From: a virus
DNA: 64,000 nucleotides
Strand: one strand, 5' to 3'
Virus record (IMG/VR): IMGVR_UViG_3300009181_000066
Location: 1-64,000 of that record
Shown piece after piece: positions 6,963 to 15,133 of this stretch. Position 1 is the stretch's first letter. Each line of letters opens with the position of its first letter. Under the pieces are notes generated by a model. The model ran no database searches. It saw only the letters and a program-made list of their open reading frames with translations, and had not been told where the DNA came from. A program made the translations under genes and the position numbers.

Positions 6963-9842
6963 TTATGATCTTTGGGATATTCTATTTAGGATTTCTTCTA
7001 ATGTGTCTCCCATATCATCATCTATTTGATCACCCATAACAGTATTTATGATTTTTTTCTTTCTATTTAAAATATCATATATTGCACCTTCAATTGTGTT
7101 TTCAAATAATGGGTAATAAACAAGGACATTATTTTTTTGTCCATATCTATAAGCTCTATCTTCCGCTTGTGCGTGTTCAGCAGGAACAAATGATAAGTCA
7201 TTCATAATAACAACCTCTGCCGATGTTAATGTTAACCCAACTCCCGCCGCTTTTAAATTTCCAATAAAAACATTAATTTTATCGTTTTCTTGAAACTGAT
7301 CAACAGCAAATTGTCTTTGTACTTTTGAACAACTACCATCCAAATAAACAGATGATTTTCCAAAATGATTATGAAGTAGTTGTAATGTTTCGGTAAAGTT
7401 TGTAAATATGATTACTTTTTTTCCTTGTTCAATAATATTTTCAGCAATTTCAATTGTATTATTTATTTTTTCATCTGCAATTACCTTTCTTACTTTCATT
7501 AGTTTTGAAAACTGAACGGTAAGCGATGATGATTCCTCACTTTTATTTTCATACCAATTAAAATACTCACCCATAAGGTCTTCGTATTCTTTTGATTTTA
7601 ATCTTAAATAAATTGGGGTAATAATTTTATCAGGTAGATCTAACACGTCTTCTTTTAATCTCCTAAGAATTTGTTTTGAAGTTCTTTCTCTTAACTCATC
7701 AAGATTTGATGCTCCTTGAACGTTCCAAACTTTTCTTTTTCCCGCATTAAATTGATAACCTTGACAATATCTAATGGCATATGCCATCCAGTTAGCGGCA
7801 ACGGGGCTTTCAATAATATTTAAAATATTATAATAATTAATTGGTCTTGATGTCATTGGAGTTCCCGTCAATAACCAAACCCTTTCAATTTTTTTAACAA
7901 ATGTATTTATGATTTTTGTTCTTTGAGCTTGAGGATTTGAGATCATATGTGCTTCATCAAGTATAACAAGATCAAAATTAGAAGTAGAAATTAAAGAATT
8001 GTCCTTATCTTTAATATCATAAAAGTTTTTTAATATATCGTAATTAATAATGGTAAATTCTTCGTCTGTTGAAAACTTTTTTCCTTCACATATATAAACA
8101 CTTTTATCTGAATAGTTTTGTATTTCTCTTTGCCAGTTAATTTTAAGTGACGCTGGACATATAATTAAAATCTTTTTTGCTCCTGTTTCTAATGCTGCTA
8201 TAATTGTGGATGTGGTGTTATGTGTTACAATACAATGTTCTGTAACATATAATTTATCAGGAGCGTCAACTGAAATACAAACACTTTCTTCAAAACCAAC
8301 TTTTTCAATATTTTTAATATATCTACCTGTTGGGTATTTTTTTGGTTCAATGTATTTATTAGTCTTTCTTTTTAATCTAAACGGATTCATACCCTTCGGT
8401 AATTTAATATTAACTCTATATGCTAATTTACCTTTCTTTTTTTCTCCGTTGTGGGTGTATGTTGGAACACGCGATTTAACTCTAGCCACCCCACCCAAAG
8501 TTTGCACAATCTCAACTACATCATCACATAGTTCTTTTGAAATAGTTGAAAATTCTGTTCCTAAAAAAGTTCCAGACCCATTATACATACAATGTCCGTC
8601 AGTATCCATCAATCCTTGTAGTATTGATAATCTATTTTCTATTGACGAATATTTGTATATTTCAGGAATAAATTTGTTATGGGATCGGGCTTCGTTAAGA
8701 TTGAGCTCGTTTAATATATCCCTACCAATAAATTTATTCCCTTTTCTTTTATTTCCAATTTTTTTATTTTCATTTAAATTAAAATCATTAAATAATTCAT
8801 CATAATCGTCGCGATGAACTGTAAAAACACAAGATGATTTAGTTATATGTCCATCTCCCAAAATCAGACCTAAAAAATATGGGTTAATCGGAAGAATATC
8901 GTTTCGTTTAAATTGTATAGGGTCAACAATTGGTATTTGCCATTTATTATTTCCGTTTGGTGATTTATAATAAGTTTCAATTTCGTATTCCTTATCTTTA
9001 TTATAGTCAATACCTTTAACTTTAATTTTACCCCCCTCATACATTTGTTTTGTTGATAAAACTAAAGATTTTTTTCGTCTTTCGTTTTTTCTATTTTTAC
9101 CATAATTGGGTGATGAAACTGACCACAAATGTTCATCACCGGCCAAAATAGAAAATCCGTCATTAAATGTAATTTTATATGTTTCCTTTACTCCCTGTGG
9201 GTACACACCAATAACGTTATACGATTTGCCGTCACTACCAATAACGTTATCTCCTACTTTTAAATCCCCAATTTTTTTTCTACCATTTGGGGTAAATACC
9301 TTATTATTCTTAGGTTCGCACTTACCGAGTCCCATATCGTCTGCCAAAATGAATCTTTTAGATCCTGCAAGTTTTTCTATTGCTTCTTTTTGATGTGAAA
9401 GTGGAGGTCTATGATTATATTTTGAATAATCAATATTAACTTTTTCTGTTGTGTGGGTTTTTATAATTGCCGTTTTTGGAAGCCAAAAATCATAAAGAGT
9501 TTGACCACTAAACATCTTACCCCAAATATGATAGGACTTATCTTTTTCAACCAAAAGTTTTTCAACATAAATTTCTTTTGGTTCCGTAGGTAGAAGCTTT
9601 TCCTCCATCAATTTTTTTGAAAAATAAGAATCAACTTCAACCCATTTTTTTGCAACTTTTGGTATTACGTTTTCGTAGTTAATTATGTATTCTGCTTGAG
9701 ATCTTGTTATGACATAATTTTTATTTGTCAAACCTTTCTTTTTGATATTCAAAATATAATTGTTGGAACCTTCATAAGTTTCCAATATATTTTTTGCCCT
9801 AATTTCGGGTAATACACTTAAAGAATCTGAATCTTTATTCAC
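6963..9842 (-). CDS. SNF2-family DNA helicase/translocase interrupted by an intein
   Basis: 959 codons from a GTG at 9842. Once residues 175-542 (the intein) are removed, a 591-aa SF2/SNF2 protein remains. Visible motifs are HQKEAIEKL (Q-motif region), the P-loop ADDMGLGK|T (K174, then T after splicing), LIICPASLKINWQREI (Ia), DEAH at 629-632 (II), LLTGTPMTSRP (III), KVIIFTNFTETLQLL (IV), AAGVGLTLTSAEVVIMNDLS (V) and AEDRAYRYGQ (VI). The compact layout recalls SMARCAL1-type annealing helicases. In T4 the SF2 enzyme UvsW handles fork regression and recombination, and this protein may play that part (inference). Activity should depend on splicing, because the intein splits the ATP-binding loop. 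An early-type promoter lies immediately upstream. Confidence 0.92.
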   Translation of the reverse strand: MNKDSDSLSVLPEIRAKNILETYEGSNNYILNIKKKGLTNKNYVITRSQAEYIINYENVIPKVAKKWVEVDSYFSKKLMEEKLLPTEPKEIYVEKLLVEKDKSYHIWGKMFSGQTLYDFWLPKTAIIKTHTTEKVNIDYSKYNHRPPLSHQKEAIEKLAGSKRFILADDMGLGKCEPKNNKVFTPNGRKKIGDLKVGDNVIGSDGKSYNVIGVYPQGVKETYKITFNDGFSILAGDEHLWSVSSPNYGKNRKNERRKKSLVLSTKQMYEGGKIKVKGIDYNKDKEYEIETYYKSPNGNNKWQIPIVDPIQFKRNDILPINPYFLGLILGDGHITKSSCVFTVHRDDYDELFNDFNLNENKKIGNKRKGNKFIGRDILNELNLNEARSHNKFIPEIYKYSSIENRLSILQGLMDTDGHCMYNGSGTFLGTEFSTISKELCDDVVEIVQTLGGVARVKSRVPTYTHNGEKKKGKLAYRVNIKLPKGMNPFRLKRKTNKYIEPKKYPTGRYIKNIEKVGFEESVCISVDAPDKLYVTEHCIVTHNTTSTIIAALETGAKKILIICPASLKINWQREIQNYSDKSVYICEGKKFSTDEEFTIINYDILKNFYDIKDKDNSLISTSNFDLVILDEAHMISNPQAQRTKIINTFVKKIERVWLLTGTPMTSRPINYYNILNIIESPVAANWMAYAIRYCQGYQFNAGKRKVWNVQGASNLDELRERTSKQILRRLKEDVLDLPDKIITPIYLRLKSKEYEDLMGEYFNWYENKSEESSSLTVQFSKLMKVRKVIADEKINNTIEIAENIIEQGKKVIIFTNFTETLQLLHNHFGKSSVYLDGSCSKVQRQFAVDQFQENDKINVFIGNLKAAGVGLTLTSAEVVIMNDLSFVPAEHAQAEDRAYRYGQKNNVLVYYPLFENTIEGAIYDILNRKKKIINTVMGDQIDDDMGDTLEEILNRISQRS
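8217..9320 (-). mobile_element. intein with LAGLIDADG homing endonuclease, in the SNF2 P-loop
   Basis: 368 aa, in frame between Lys174 and Thr of the helicase GKT motif. Splicing residues: Cys1 at the N-terminus, block A-like KIGDLKVGDNVIGSDG, a block B-like AGDEHLW with His, block F-like KLYVTEHCIVTHN, terminal His-Asn, and Thr as the +1 nucleophile. The endonuclease has two LAGLIDADG-type motifs, LGLILGDGH (about residues 324-332 of the precursor) and LQGLMDTDG (about 408-416), each with its Asp. It therefore looks splicing-competent and probably homing-competent. Inteins commonly settle in conserved nucleotide-binding loops, which fits. One oddity is Gly where many inteins have the block B Thr. 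Confidence 0.93.
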
Positions 9843-9856
9843 AATATTTTTTTTAT

Positions 9857-9885
9857 AATATAGTAAAATTTAATTAAAAAATCAA
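9857..9885 (-). promoter_or_regulatory. early-type promoter of the SNF2 helicase
   Basis: Read on the minus strand: TTGATT (9885-9880), a 17-nt spacer, then TATATT (9862-9857). Transcription would start close to 9850, just upstream of the GTG at 9842. It resembles the elements before DNA polymerase and gp32. Confidence 0.45.
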
Positions 9886-9891
9886 TTATGA

Positions 9892-9899
9892 TATTTATA
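9892..9899 (+). promoter_or_regulatory. TATTTATA late-promoter-like box
   Basis: An exact TATTTATA, 4 nt upstream of the ATG at 9904. It heads the neck/tail-terminator operon and is divergent from the helicase promoter. Confidence 0.5.
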
Positions 9900-9903
9900 T
9901 TAT

Positions 9904-10419
9904 ATGACACAAAATAGAGTACCAATAACAAGATTAAATAAGTTTTTTTCCGAAACTGATTACGACTTAGAAATTAATATGGGGCGGGAATGGTTGGATT
10001 CAGATATGAATTTTACCTTAGTCCTTTATAGAATTGATAGGCAGCGCACCGACTCTGACGATGTATATGGTGAAACGTCAAGTGATTCTATACAATTTTT
10101 ACCTCCTGTTGAATTTAAAGGATACGTTCAAATTGAGGCTCCAACCAATGTTGATTACGGATCATCAAGATTATCACAAACAGAACCTGGTAACTTAAAA
10201 GTTGGGGTTTATCAAAAACAACTTGAAGAGTTGGGTATTGATATTAATTATGGTGATTATATCGGATACTATGAGACCGAAACAAGAGTTCGTTATTATA
10301 GTGTTGTTGATGATGGTCGTGTACTTAGTGATAATAAACACACATACGGAGGGTACAAACCATTTTATCGTTCAATTAACGCTGCCCCTGTTACAGATAA
10401 TGAATTTAGAGGAATTTAA
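9904..10419 (+). CDS. putative neck protein (gp14-like)
   Basis: 171 aa. The order of elements resembles T4 gp14: an acidic N-terminus, a stretch with DDVYGE and SDSIQF, a beta segment FKGYVQIEA, then YGDYIGYYETETRVRYYSVV near the C-terminus (gp14 has a comparable GDLIYFP...FEI strand pair). It is shorter than T4 gp14 (256 aa). It is followed after 2 nt by a gp15-like gene and then by the sheath gene, which matches the T4 order 14-15-18-19. It would form part of the collar that closes the filled head and receives the tail. The assignment is by weak similarity plus order. Confidence 0.45.
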   Translation: MTQNRVPITRLNKFFSETDYDLEINMGREWLDSDMNFTLVLYRIDRQRTDSDDVYGETSSDSIQFLPPVEFKGYVQIEAPTNVDYGSSRLSQTEPGNLKVGVYQKQLEELGIDINYGDYIGYYETETRVRYYSVVDDGRVLSDNKHTYGGYKPFYRSINAAPVTDNEFRGI

Positions 10420-10421
10420 TA

Positions 10422-11462
10422 ATGGCACTTCCAAAAAAAGAAAAAAAATATTTACCACTTACACCAGTCAAAACTCTTTTAGAAAGAAGAGAAGAAATGG
10501 TTGATGAAATAATGGACGGAGGAACTTACCTACCAAAAGGGGTTTTACATGCAGATTTAGATAAGGGGATGCTTGATTTTGTTAAGGATTCTCTTAAAAC
10601 GGTTGTTGAAGGAAAAGTTGTACCAAATATTGAAAGAATAATTACAAACCAAAATTGGTCTCAATTTGTTACCTCTTGGAACTTTCAGGATTTAGATAAA
10701 AACGTTTCATTACCATTTATCACTACCGTTAGAATGCCTGAAGTAAAATACGGAACAAACCCATCAACAAAATATAACATTCCTGATAGAAAAGAATTTT
10801 TATACGCGACAGTTCCAACTTGGGACGGACAAAGAAAGGGGGTTGATGTTTATAAAATACCTCAACCAGTTCCTGTAGATATTACCTACAATGTTAAATT
10901 TTTTGCAAATAGAATGAGAGAGATCAATGAGTTCAATAAAATTGTAATGCAAAAATTTACATCAAGACAAGCATATACACAAATAAAAGGAAACTATATT
11001 CCAATTATTTTAGAAGATGTTTCAGATGAATCGGCAAAAGATCTTGAAAAAAGAAAGTATTATATTTCAAATTATAAGTTTTTAATGCAAGGTATTTTAA
11101 TTGATGAAGAGGAATTTCAAGTATCTCCAGCAGTGACAAGACAAGTATCTATGTTTGAAGTTGATTTTAAAACAAAGGCGAGATATGCAAAAGGAGAACC
11201 CGCAAGACCTAACTTTTTTGATTTAAATATTAATTTTATTTCAGGAGTTACACAATTAAGTGAAGTATTTAGATATACTGCAGATTTAAAAGTCAATTCA
11301 ACTGACAATGTTGATTCATATTCTGTTTATATAAATAACAATTATGTTGGTGATAATATTTCTCCTATTCAAGTAACTGATCACGATCTTGTAAGATTTG
11401 AAGTTGTTAAAATAGATAATTCAAAAGAGTCATTAATTAATACAACCGCATATCTTCAGTAG
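10422..11462 (+). CDS. proximal tail sheath stabilizer / tail terminator (gp15-like)
   Basis: 346 aa (T4 gp15 is 272 aa). The central part reads PQPVPVDITYNVKFFANR, then INEFNKIVMQKF, then a segment with GNYIPIILEDVSDES and YKFLMQGILIDEE. This parallels the T4 gp15 order of P-x-P-x-x-(I/M)-x-Y-x-(L/V) strand, helix, and a strand with a nearby (I/L)-(D/E)-rich turn. Gp15 forms the hexameric ring that caps the tail tube and sheath and joins the neck. It follows the gp14-like gene by 2 nt. The C-terminus carries an extra domain of about 80 residues (VDSYSVYINNNYV) absent from T4. It abuts a small convergent gene with no gap. Confidence 0.55.
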   Translation: MALPKKEKKYLPLTPVKTLLERREEMVDEIMDGGTYLPKGVLHADLDKGMLDFVKDSLKTVVEGKVVPNIERIITNQNWSQFVTSWNFQDLDKNVSLPFITTVRMPEVKYGTNPSTKYNIPDRKEFLYATVPTWDGQRKGVDVYKIPQPVPVDITYNVKFFANRMREINEFNKIVMQKFTSRQAYTQIKGNYIPIILEDVSDESAKDLEKRKYYISNYKFLMQGILIDEEEFQVSPAVTRQVSMFEVDFKTKARYAKGEPARPNFFDLNINFISGVTQLSEVFRYTADLKVNSTDNVDSYSVYINNNYVGDNISPIQVTDHDLVRFEVVKIDNSKESLINTTAYLQ

Positions 11463-11612
11463 TTATTCTCCGTAGATGTCGGTTGTTTCTCTGCAATATT
11501 CTTTAATTAAAGTCTCTAAAAACTTATAAATTTTTAATCCTTTTTTATCACAATACTTTTTAAGCTGATTATGGCTTTCTTCTGAAATCTTTATGTTTTT
11601 AATTTTTTTCAT
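11463..11612 (-). CDS. small ribbon-helix-helix-like protein
   Basis: 49 aa, found by hand. The ATG is at 11612-11610 and the TAA at 11465-11463. The pattern of a Lys-rich start, strand-like IKNIKISEESHNQLKKYC and helix KIYKFLETLIKEYC fits an Arc/MetJ-type ribbon-helix-helix DNA-binding fold. A transcriptional regulator is therefore the best guess. It lies antisense to the structural operon, ends exactly where the gp15-like gene ends, and diverges from the sheath gene. TTATTTATC lies just upstream of its start. Confidence 0.55.
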   Translation of the reverse strand: MKKIKNIKISEESHNQLKKYCDKKGLKIYKFLETLIKEYCRETTDIYGE

Positions 11613-11710
11613 ATTAGATAAATAATTTAAAGGTGAGAAAAAAGGCAGAATTTTTTCATACTACCCATAAAATATATTATTATAACCCCGATTTTTACAT
11701 TTTTTCAAAG

Positions 11711-11718
11711 TATTTATA
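11711..11718 (+). promoter_or_regulatory. TATTTATA late-promoter-like box of the sheath gene
   Basis: An exact TATTTATA, 32 nt before the sheath ATG. This is one of the longest spacings in the window and leaves room for a leader of roughly 25 nt. Confidence 0.55.
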
Positions 11719-11750
11719 GTTAAAATAAAACTTAAAAGAACTTTTAAAAA

Positions 11751-14700
11751 ATGGCATCAAGTAACAAAGTATTCGTTTCACCTGGAGTATACACTTCAGA
11801 GAGAGATTTAACATTTGTGGCACAAAGTGTAGGGGTTACAACATTAGGTATTGTTGGAGAAACTCTACAAGGACCGGCTTTCGAACCAATATTCATCAGA
11901 AACTTTGATGAATTCCAAGTTTATTTCGGGGGTACAAGTCCTGAGAAATTTGTTAACACTCAAATTCCAAAATATGAAGCAGCGTACATCGCTAAATCAT
12001 ATTTATCACAATCAAACCAACTTTTCGTAACAAGAGTATTAGGACTATCAGGTTATGATGCGGGTCCATCTTGGTCTATTACCACTATCGGTAATATAAA
12101 CCCATCAACATTAGGTGCTACCGGTAATACTGGTCCTGTTTATGTAAACTTTACAGGTACAACAGGTAACAGTGGAAATGTAGTTATCACTTCAGTACCA
12201 GCAGCATTAAGTTCTGTATTTTATTCAACATACTCTACAGATACTAATGGTTCATCAACCATTGATTTAGATTTTAGAAAGTCGATTGTTGATCAAATTA
12301 ATTTATATTCCACATCGTCCTCAACTTCGGCAACTACTTCGTATTTTTGGGGTTCAGTTAGTGGAGGAACTTTATCAGATATTACAGGAGATTCTTTAAA
12401 TACTGTTACTACTTTGTCAAATGTTTTAAGTGTTGATAATGTTAATTTAACAAATGCAGATTTGTCATCATACAAAAATGATGCATGGTACTACTCATTA
12501 TTTAACTACGCATCGGGAGATTATAGTGGTTTTGGTTTTGGAGCATCTTTATCATCAATATCAGCAATAACGGCATCTGTTTATTCAGGTTCAATGGCCG
12601 TTTATTTAACAAATTATTCAGGAACTGCATATTCTGATTATGATAACTTAGTAGTTGCAACCCTTAGATCAAGAGGTCTTTCCGAATATAATAGTCAGCA
12701 AAAAGGACCTAATTATGAAGTAACAGGAAAAACAGATGTTACATTAATAACCACAGGGTCATATTCTGCAGTTTCAGAAAATCCACTTTCAACGTTTGTT
12801 GTTTCTGGGGTTTCTTCAGATGGAGACACATTTAATTTTGAAACAAGTTTGCAATCAACTGATGTAAATTCAATCTCAAACGTTTTTGGTAGATCAAACT
12901 TTGGTAAAGATAAAGAAGAAGTTCCATTATTTGTTGAGGAGGTTTATTACACATTATTACTTAATGGATACAGAAATGGTAAAATTAGAGGTATTAACGG
13001 ATCTTTAGTTTCTACTTTAGGTGCTAGATCATTAGAAACTGATTCAATTGGTTTTTATCTTGAGCAATACCAAACACCTGAAACTCCTTACATTGTTTCT
13101 GAACTTAGAGGTAATAAAACTTACAAATTATTTAAGTTTAGATTAATTTCTGATGGTAATGCAGCAAACAGATTAGTTAAACTTTCTATTGGTAACGTAT
13201 CATTTGCTAACGGAACATTTGATTTATTTATAAGAGATTACTTTGATACAGATAGAAATGTTGTAGTACTTGAAAGTTTTACAAATTGTTCAATGGATCC
13301 AACATTAAACAATTATGTAGCAAACAAAGTTGGTACAGCAAATGGTGAATTTGCACTTAAATCTAAATTTATAATGTTAGAAATGAGTGAGGAAGCACCA
13401 TCAGATGCACTTCCTTGTGGTTTTGAAGGTTACATTTCAAGAGAATACGATACTGCAACACCTCCGTTTGTAAATTATAAAACAAAATATTTGAAAGCGG
13501 GTGATGTTATTTATAACCCACCATTCGGATCATCTTCAGGTGGAGATAATACAGTTATTTCAAGTGGAGAAAATCCAAGATTTGCATACTTAGGTATTTC
13601 AAATATCACGGGTTATGATTCAGATTTCTTCCAATATAAAGGTAAACAACTTCCGGCAAATTTAGGAACTGACACTGTAGGTATTGATTGGGGTTATATA
13701 ACTAAAGGTTTCCACTTTGATAGTGGGGCAACTGTTGTAACAATCACATCAGGACCGACATCAGGACAATCAGCGTACGAAGTAGGTGTTACATCATTTA
13801 GATCTGAACCTTCAGAAAATGATGACGCATACTACAAACTTAACACTCGTAAATTTACATTACTATCTTACGGAGGGTTTGATGGTTGGGATATCTATAG
13901 AGAATATAGAACTAACGATGACAGATTTATCTTAGGTGCTAGTGGTTATAAGTTTGGTGCGGAAGCGTCAATTACTTATCCTACTGCAACAGGATGGGGA
14001 GCATTTAAACAAATCTCAGGACCTAACCAAGAAGTGTGGGGTAATACTGATTACTACGCATACCTTTGGGGACAAAAAACATTGGCTAACCCTGAAGCGG
14101 TTAACATCAATGTATTTGTTACTCCTGGTATTGACTATGTAAACAACTCAAACTTAGTTGAGGAAGCGGTTACAATGATAGAAACAGACAGAGCTGATTC
14201 AATCTACATCTGTACTACACCTGACTTTGATTTATTCTCACCAACCCTTGATCCGGTAGATACTAACACTATCTATCCTCAAGAGGCGGTAGATAATTTA
14301 GAATCGACAGGTTTAGATTCTAACTACACTGCAACTTACTACCCTTGGGTACTTACAAGAGATAGTGTAAATAATACTCAAATCTACTTACCAGCAACGG
14401 CTGAAGTTACAAGAAACTTAGCGTTAACTGACAACATCGCATTTCCTTGGTTCGCATCAGCGGGTTACACAAGAGGTATTGTGAATTCAATTAAAGCACG
14501 TAAAACTTTAACTCAAGAAGATAGAGATACTCTTTACAAAGGAAGAATCAATCCAATTGCAACTTTTAACGATGTGGGTACAGTAATTTGGGGTAACAAA
14601 ACTCTTCAAGTTAGACAATCGGCACTTGATAGAATCAATGTTAGAAGATTGTTGTTACAAGCTCGTAAATTGATTTCAGCAGTTGCAGTTAGATTATTGT

Positions 14701-14939
14701 TTGAACAAAACGACAATAAAGTAAGACAAGATTTCTTGGATTCAGTTAACCCAATCTTAGATTCAATCAGAAGAGATAGAGGTTTAATTGATTTCCGTGT
14801 GACAGTTTCAAACACACCTGAGGATCTTGACTCAAACACTCTTACAGGTAAAATATTCTTGAAACCTACAAGAGCACTTGAATTTATCGACATCGAGTTC
14901 ATCATTACTCCAACAGGGGCATCGTTTGATAACATCTAA
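11751..14939 (+). CDS. 18: contractile tail sheath protein (gp18-like)
   Basis: 1,062 aa, against 659 in T4. The N-terminus is typical: FVSPGVYTSERDLTFVAQS, then GIVGETLQGPAF and FDEFQVYFGG, then AAYIAKSYLSQSNQLFVTRV. The conserved C-terminal sheath domain includes AFPWFASAGYTRGIV, VRRLLLQARKLISAVAVR, LFEQND, IRRDRGLIDFRV and GKIFLKPTRALEFIDIEF. The extra 400 or so residues are Ser/Thr/Gly-rich domains inserted after the N-terminal part, so they probably face outward on the sheath surface. It would form the contractile outer tube. It is monocistronic, with its own late-type box and a strong hairpin after the stop. Confidence 0.93.
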   Translation: MASSNKVFVSPGVYTSERDLTFVAQSVGVTTLGIVGETLQGPAFEPIFIRNFDEFQVYFGGTSPEKFVNTQIPKYEAAYIAKSYLSQSNQLFVTRVLGLSGYDAGPSWSITTIGNINPSTLGATGNTGPVYVNFTGTTGNSGNVVITSVPAALSSVFYSTYSTDTNGSSTIDLDFRKSIVDQINLYSTSSSTSATTSYFWGSVSGGTLSDITGDSLNTVTTLSNVLSVDNVNLTNADLSSYKNDAWYYSLFNYASGDYSGFGFGASLSSISAITASVYSGSMAVYLTNYSGTAYSDYDNLVVATLRSRGLSEYNSQQKGPNYEVTGKTDVTLITTGSYSAVSENPLSTFVVSGVSSDGDTFNFETSLQSTDVNSISNVFGRSNFGKDKEEVPLFVEEVYYTLLLNGYRNGKIRGINGSLVSTLGARSLETDSIGFYLEQYQTPETPYIVSELRGNKTYKLFKFRLISDGNAANRLVKLSIGNVSFANGTFDLFIRDYFDTDRNVVVLESFTNCSMDPTLNNYVANKVGTANGEFALKSKFIMLEMSEEAPSDALPCGFEGYISREYDTATPPFVNYKTKYLKAGDVIYNPPFGSSSGGDNTVISSGENPRFAYLGISNITGYDSDFFQYKGKQLPANLGTDTVGIDWGYITKGFHFDSGATVVTITSGPTSGQSAYEVGVTSFRSEPSENDDAYYKLNTRKFTLLSYGGFDGWDIYREYRTNDDRFILGASGYKFGAEASITYPTATGWGAFKQISGPNQEVWGNTDYYAYLWGQKTLANPEAVNINVFVTPGIDYVNNSNLVEEAVTMIETDRADSIYICTTPDFDLFSPTLDPVDTNTIYPQEAVDNLESTGLDSNYTATYYPWVLTRDSVNNTQIYLPATAEVTRNLALTDNIAFPWFASAGYTRGIVNSIKARKTLTQEDRDTLYKGRINPIATFNDVGTVIWGNKTLQVRQSALDRINVRRLLLQARKLISAVAVRLLFEQNDNKVRQDFLDSVNPILDSIRRDRGLIDFRVTVSNTPEDLDSNTLTGKIFLKPTRALEFIDIEFIITPTGASFDNI

Positions 14940-14949
14940 TAATAAAAAT

Positions 14950-14973
14950 GTGGGGGTAGGAAACTACTCCCAC
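14950..14973 (+). terminator. 10-bp hairpin with GAAA tetraloop after the sheath gene
   Basis: GTGGGGGTAG-GAAA-CTACTCCCAC: ten pairs with a single G-U wobble and a GNRA loop. There is no pure U-tract; the next bases are TTATATTTATA, which contain the next late-type box. It may terminate transcription or protect the 3' end of the abundant sheath mRNA. Confidence 0.6.
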
Positions 14974-14976
14974 TTA

Positions 14977-14984
14977 TATTTATA
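14977..14984 (+). promoter_or_regulatory. TATTTATA late-promoter-like box
   Basis: An exact TATTTATA, 11 nt before the ATG at 14996 and 3 nt after the sheath hairpin. Confidence 0.5.
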
Positions 14985-14995
14985 AAAAAAAAGTT

Positions 14996-15133
14996 ATGAA
15001 AATTACAAAAAAATTAATTAAAGAATCTTTGGGTTATAAAAATGAGGGTAAAAAATCATACTCTGAAAAAAAACAAAACATTATTATAACTGAAAAACAA
15101 CTTGAAAAACTTTTAGAATATTACAAAAAATGA
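14996..15133 (+). CDS. 45-aa basic helical peptide, coupled to the HAD gene
   Basis: Found by hand: ATG at 14996, TGA at 15131-15133, overlapping the next ATG by 4 nt (ATGA). It begins MKITKKLIKESLG and ends ITEKQLEKLLEYYKK, so it is mostly Lys, Glu and Leu in two likely amphipathic helices. A late-type box lies 11 nt upstream. The N-terminus resembles that of the following HAD protein and contains I-K-E, which fits the (L/I)-x-E cleavage rule of T4 prohead protease. It could be an internal head peptide or an assembly factor; neither can be shown here. Confidence 0.55.
   Translation: MKITKKLIKESLGYKNEGKKSYSEKKQNIIITEKQLEKLLEYYKK

Noticed and set aside
8206-8805. 199-aa plus-strand ORF opposite the intein
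   Set aside because: It is the antisense of the clearly conserved intein/helicase frame and has no domain of its own.
10202-10504. 100-aa plus ORF across the gp14-like/gp15-like junction
   Set aside because: Out-of-frame shadow of two good genes.
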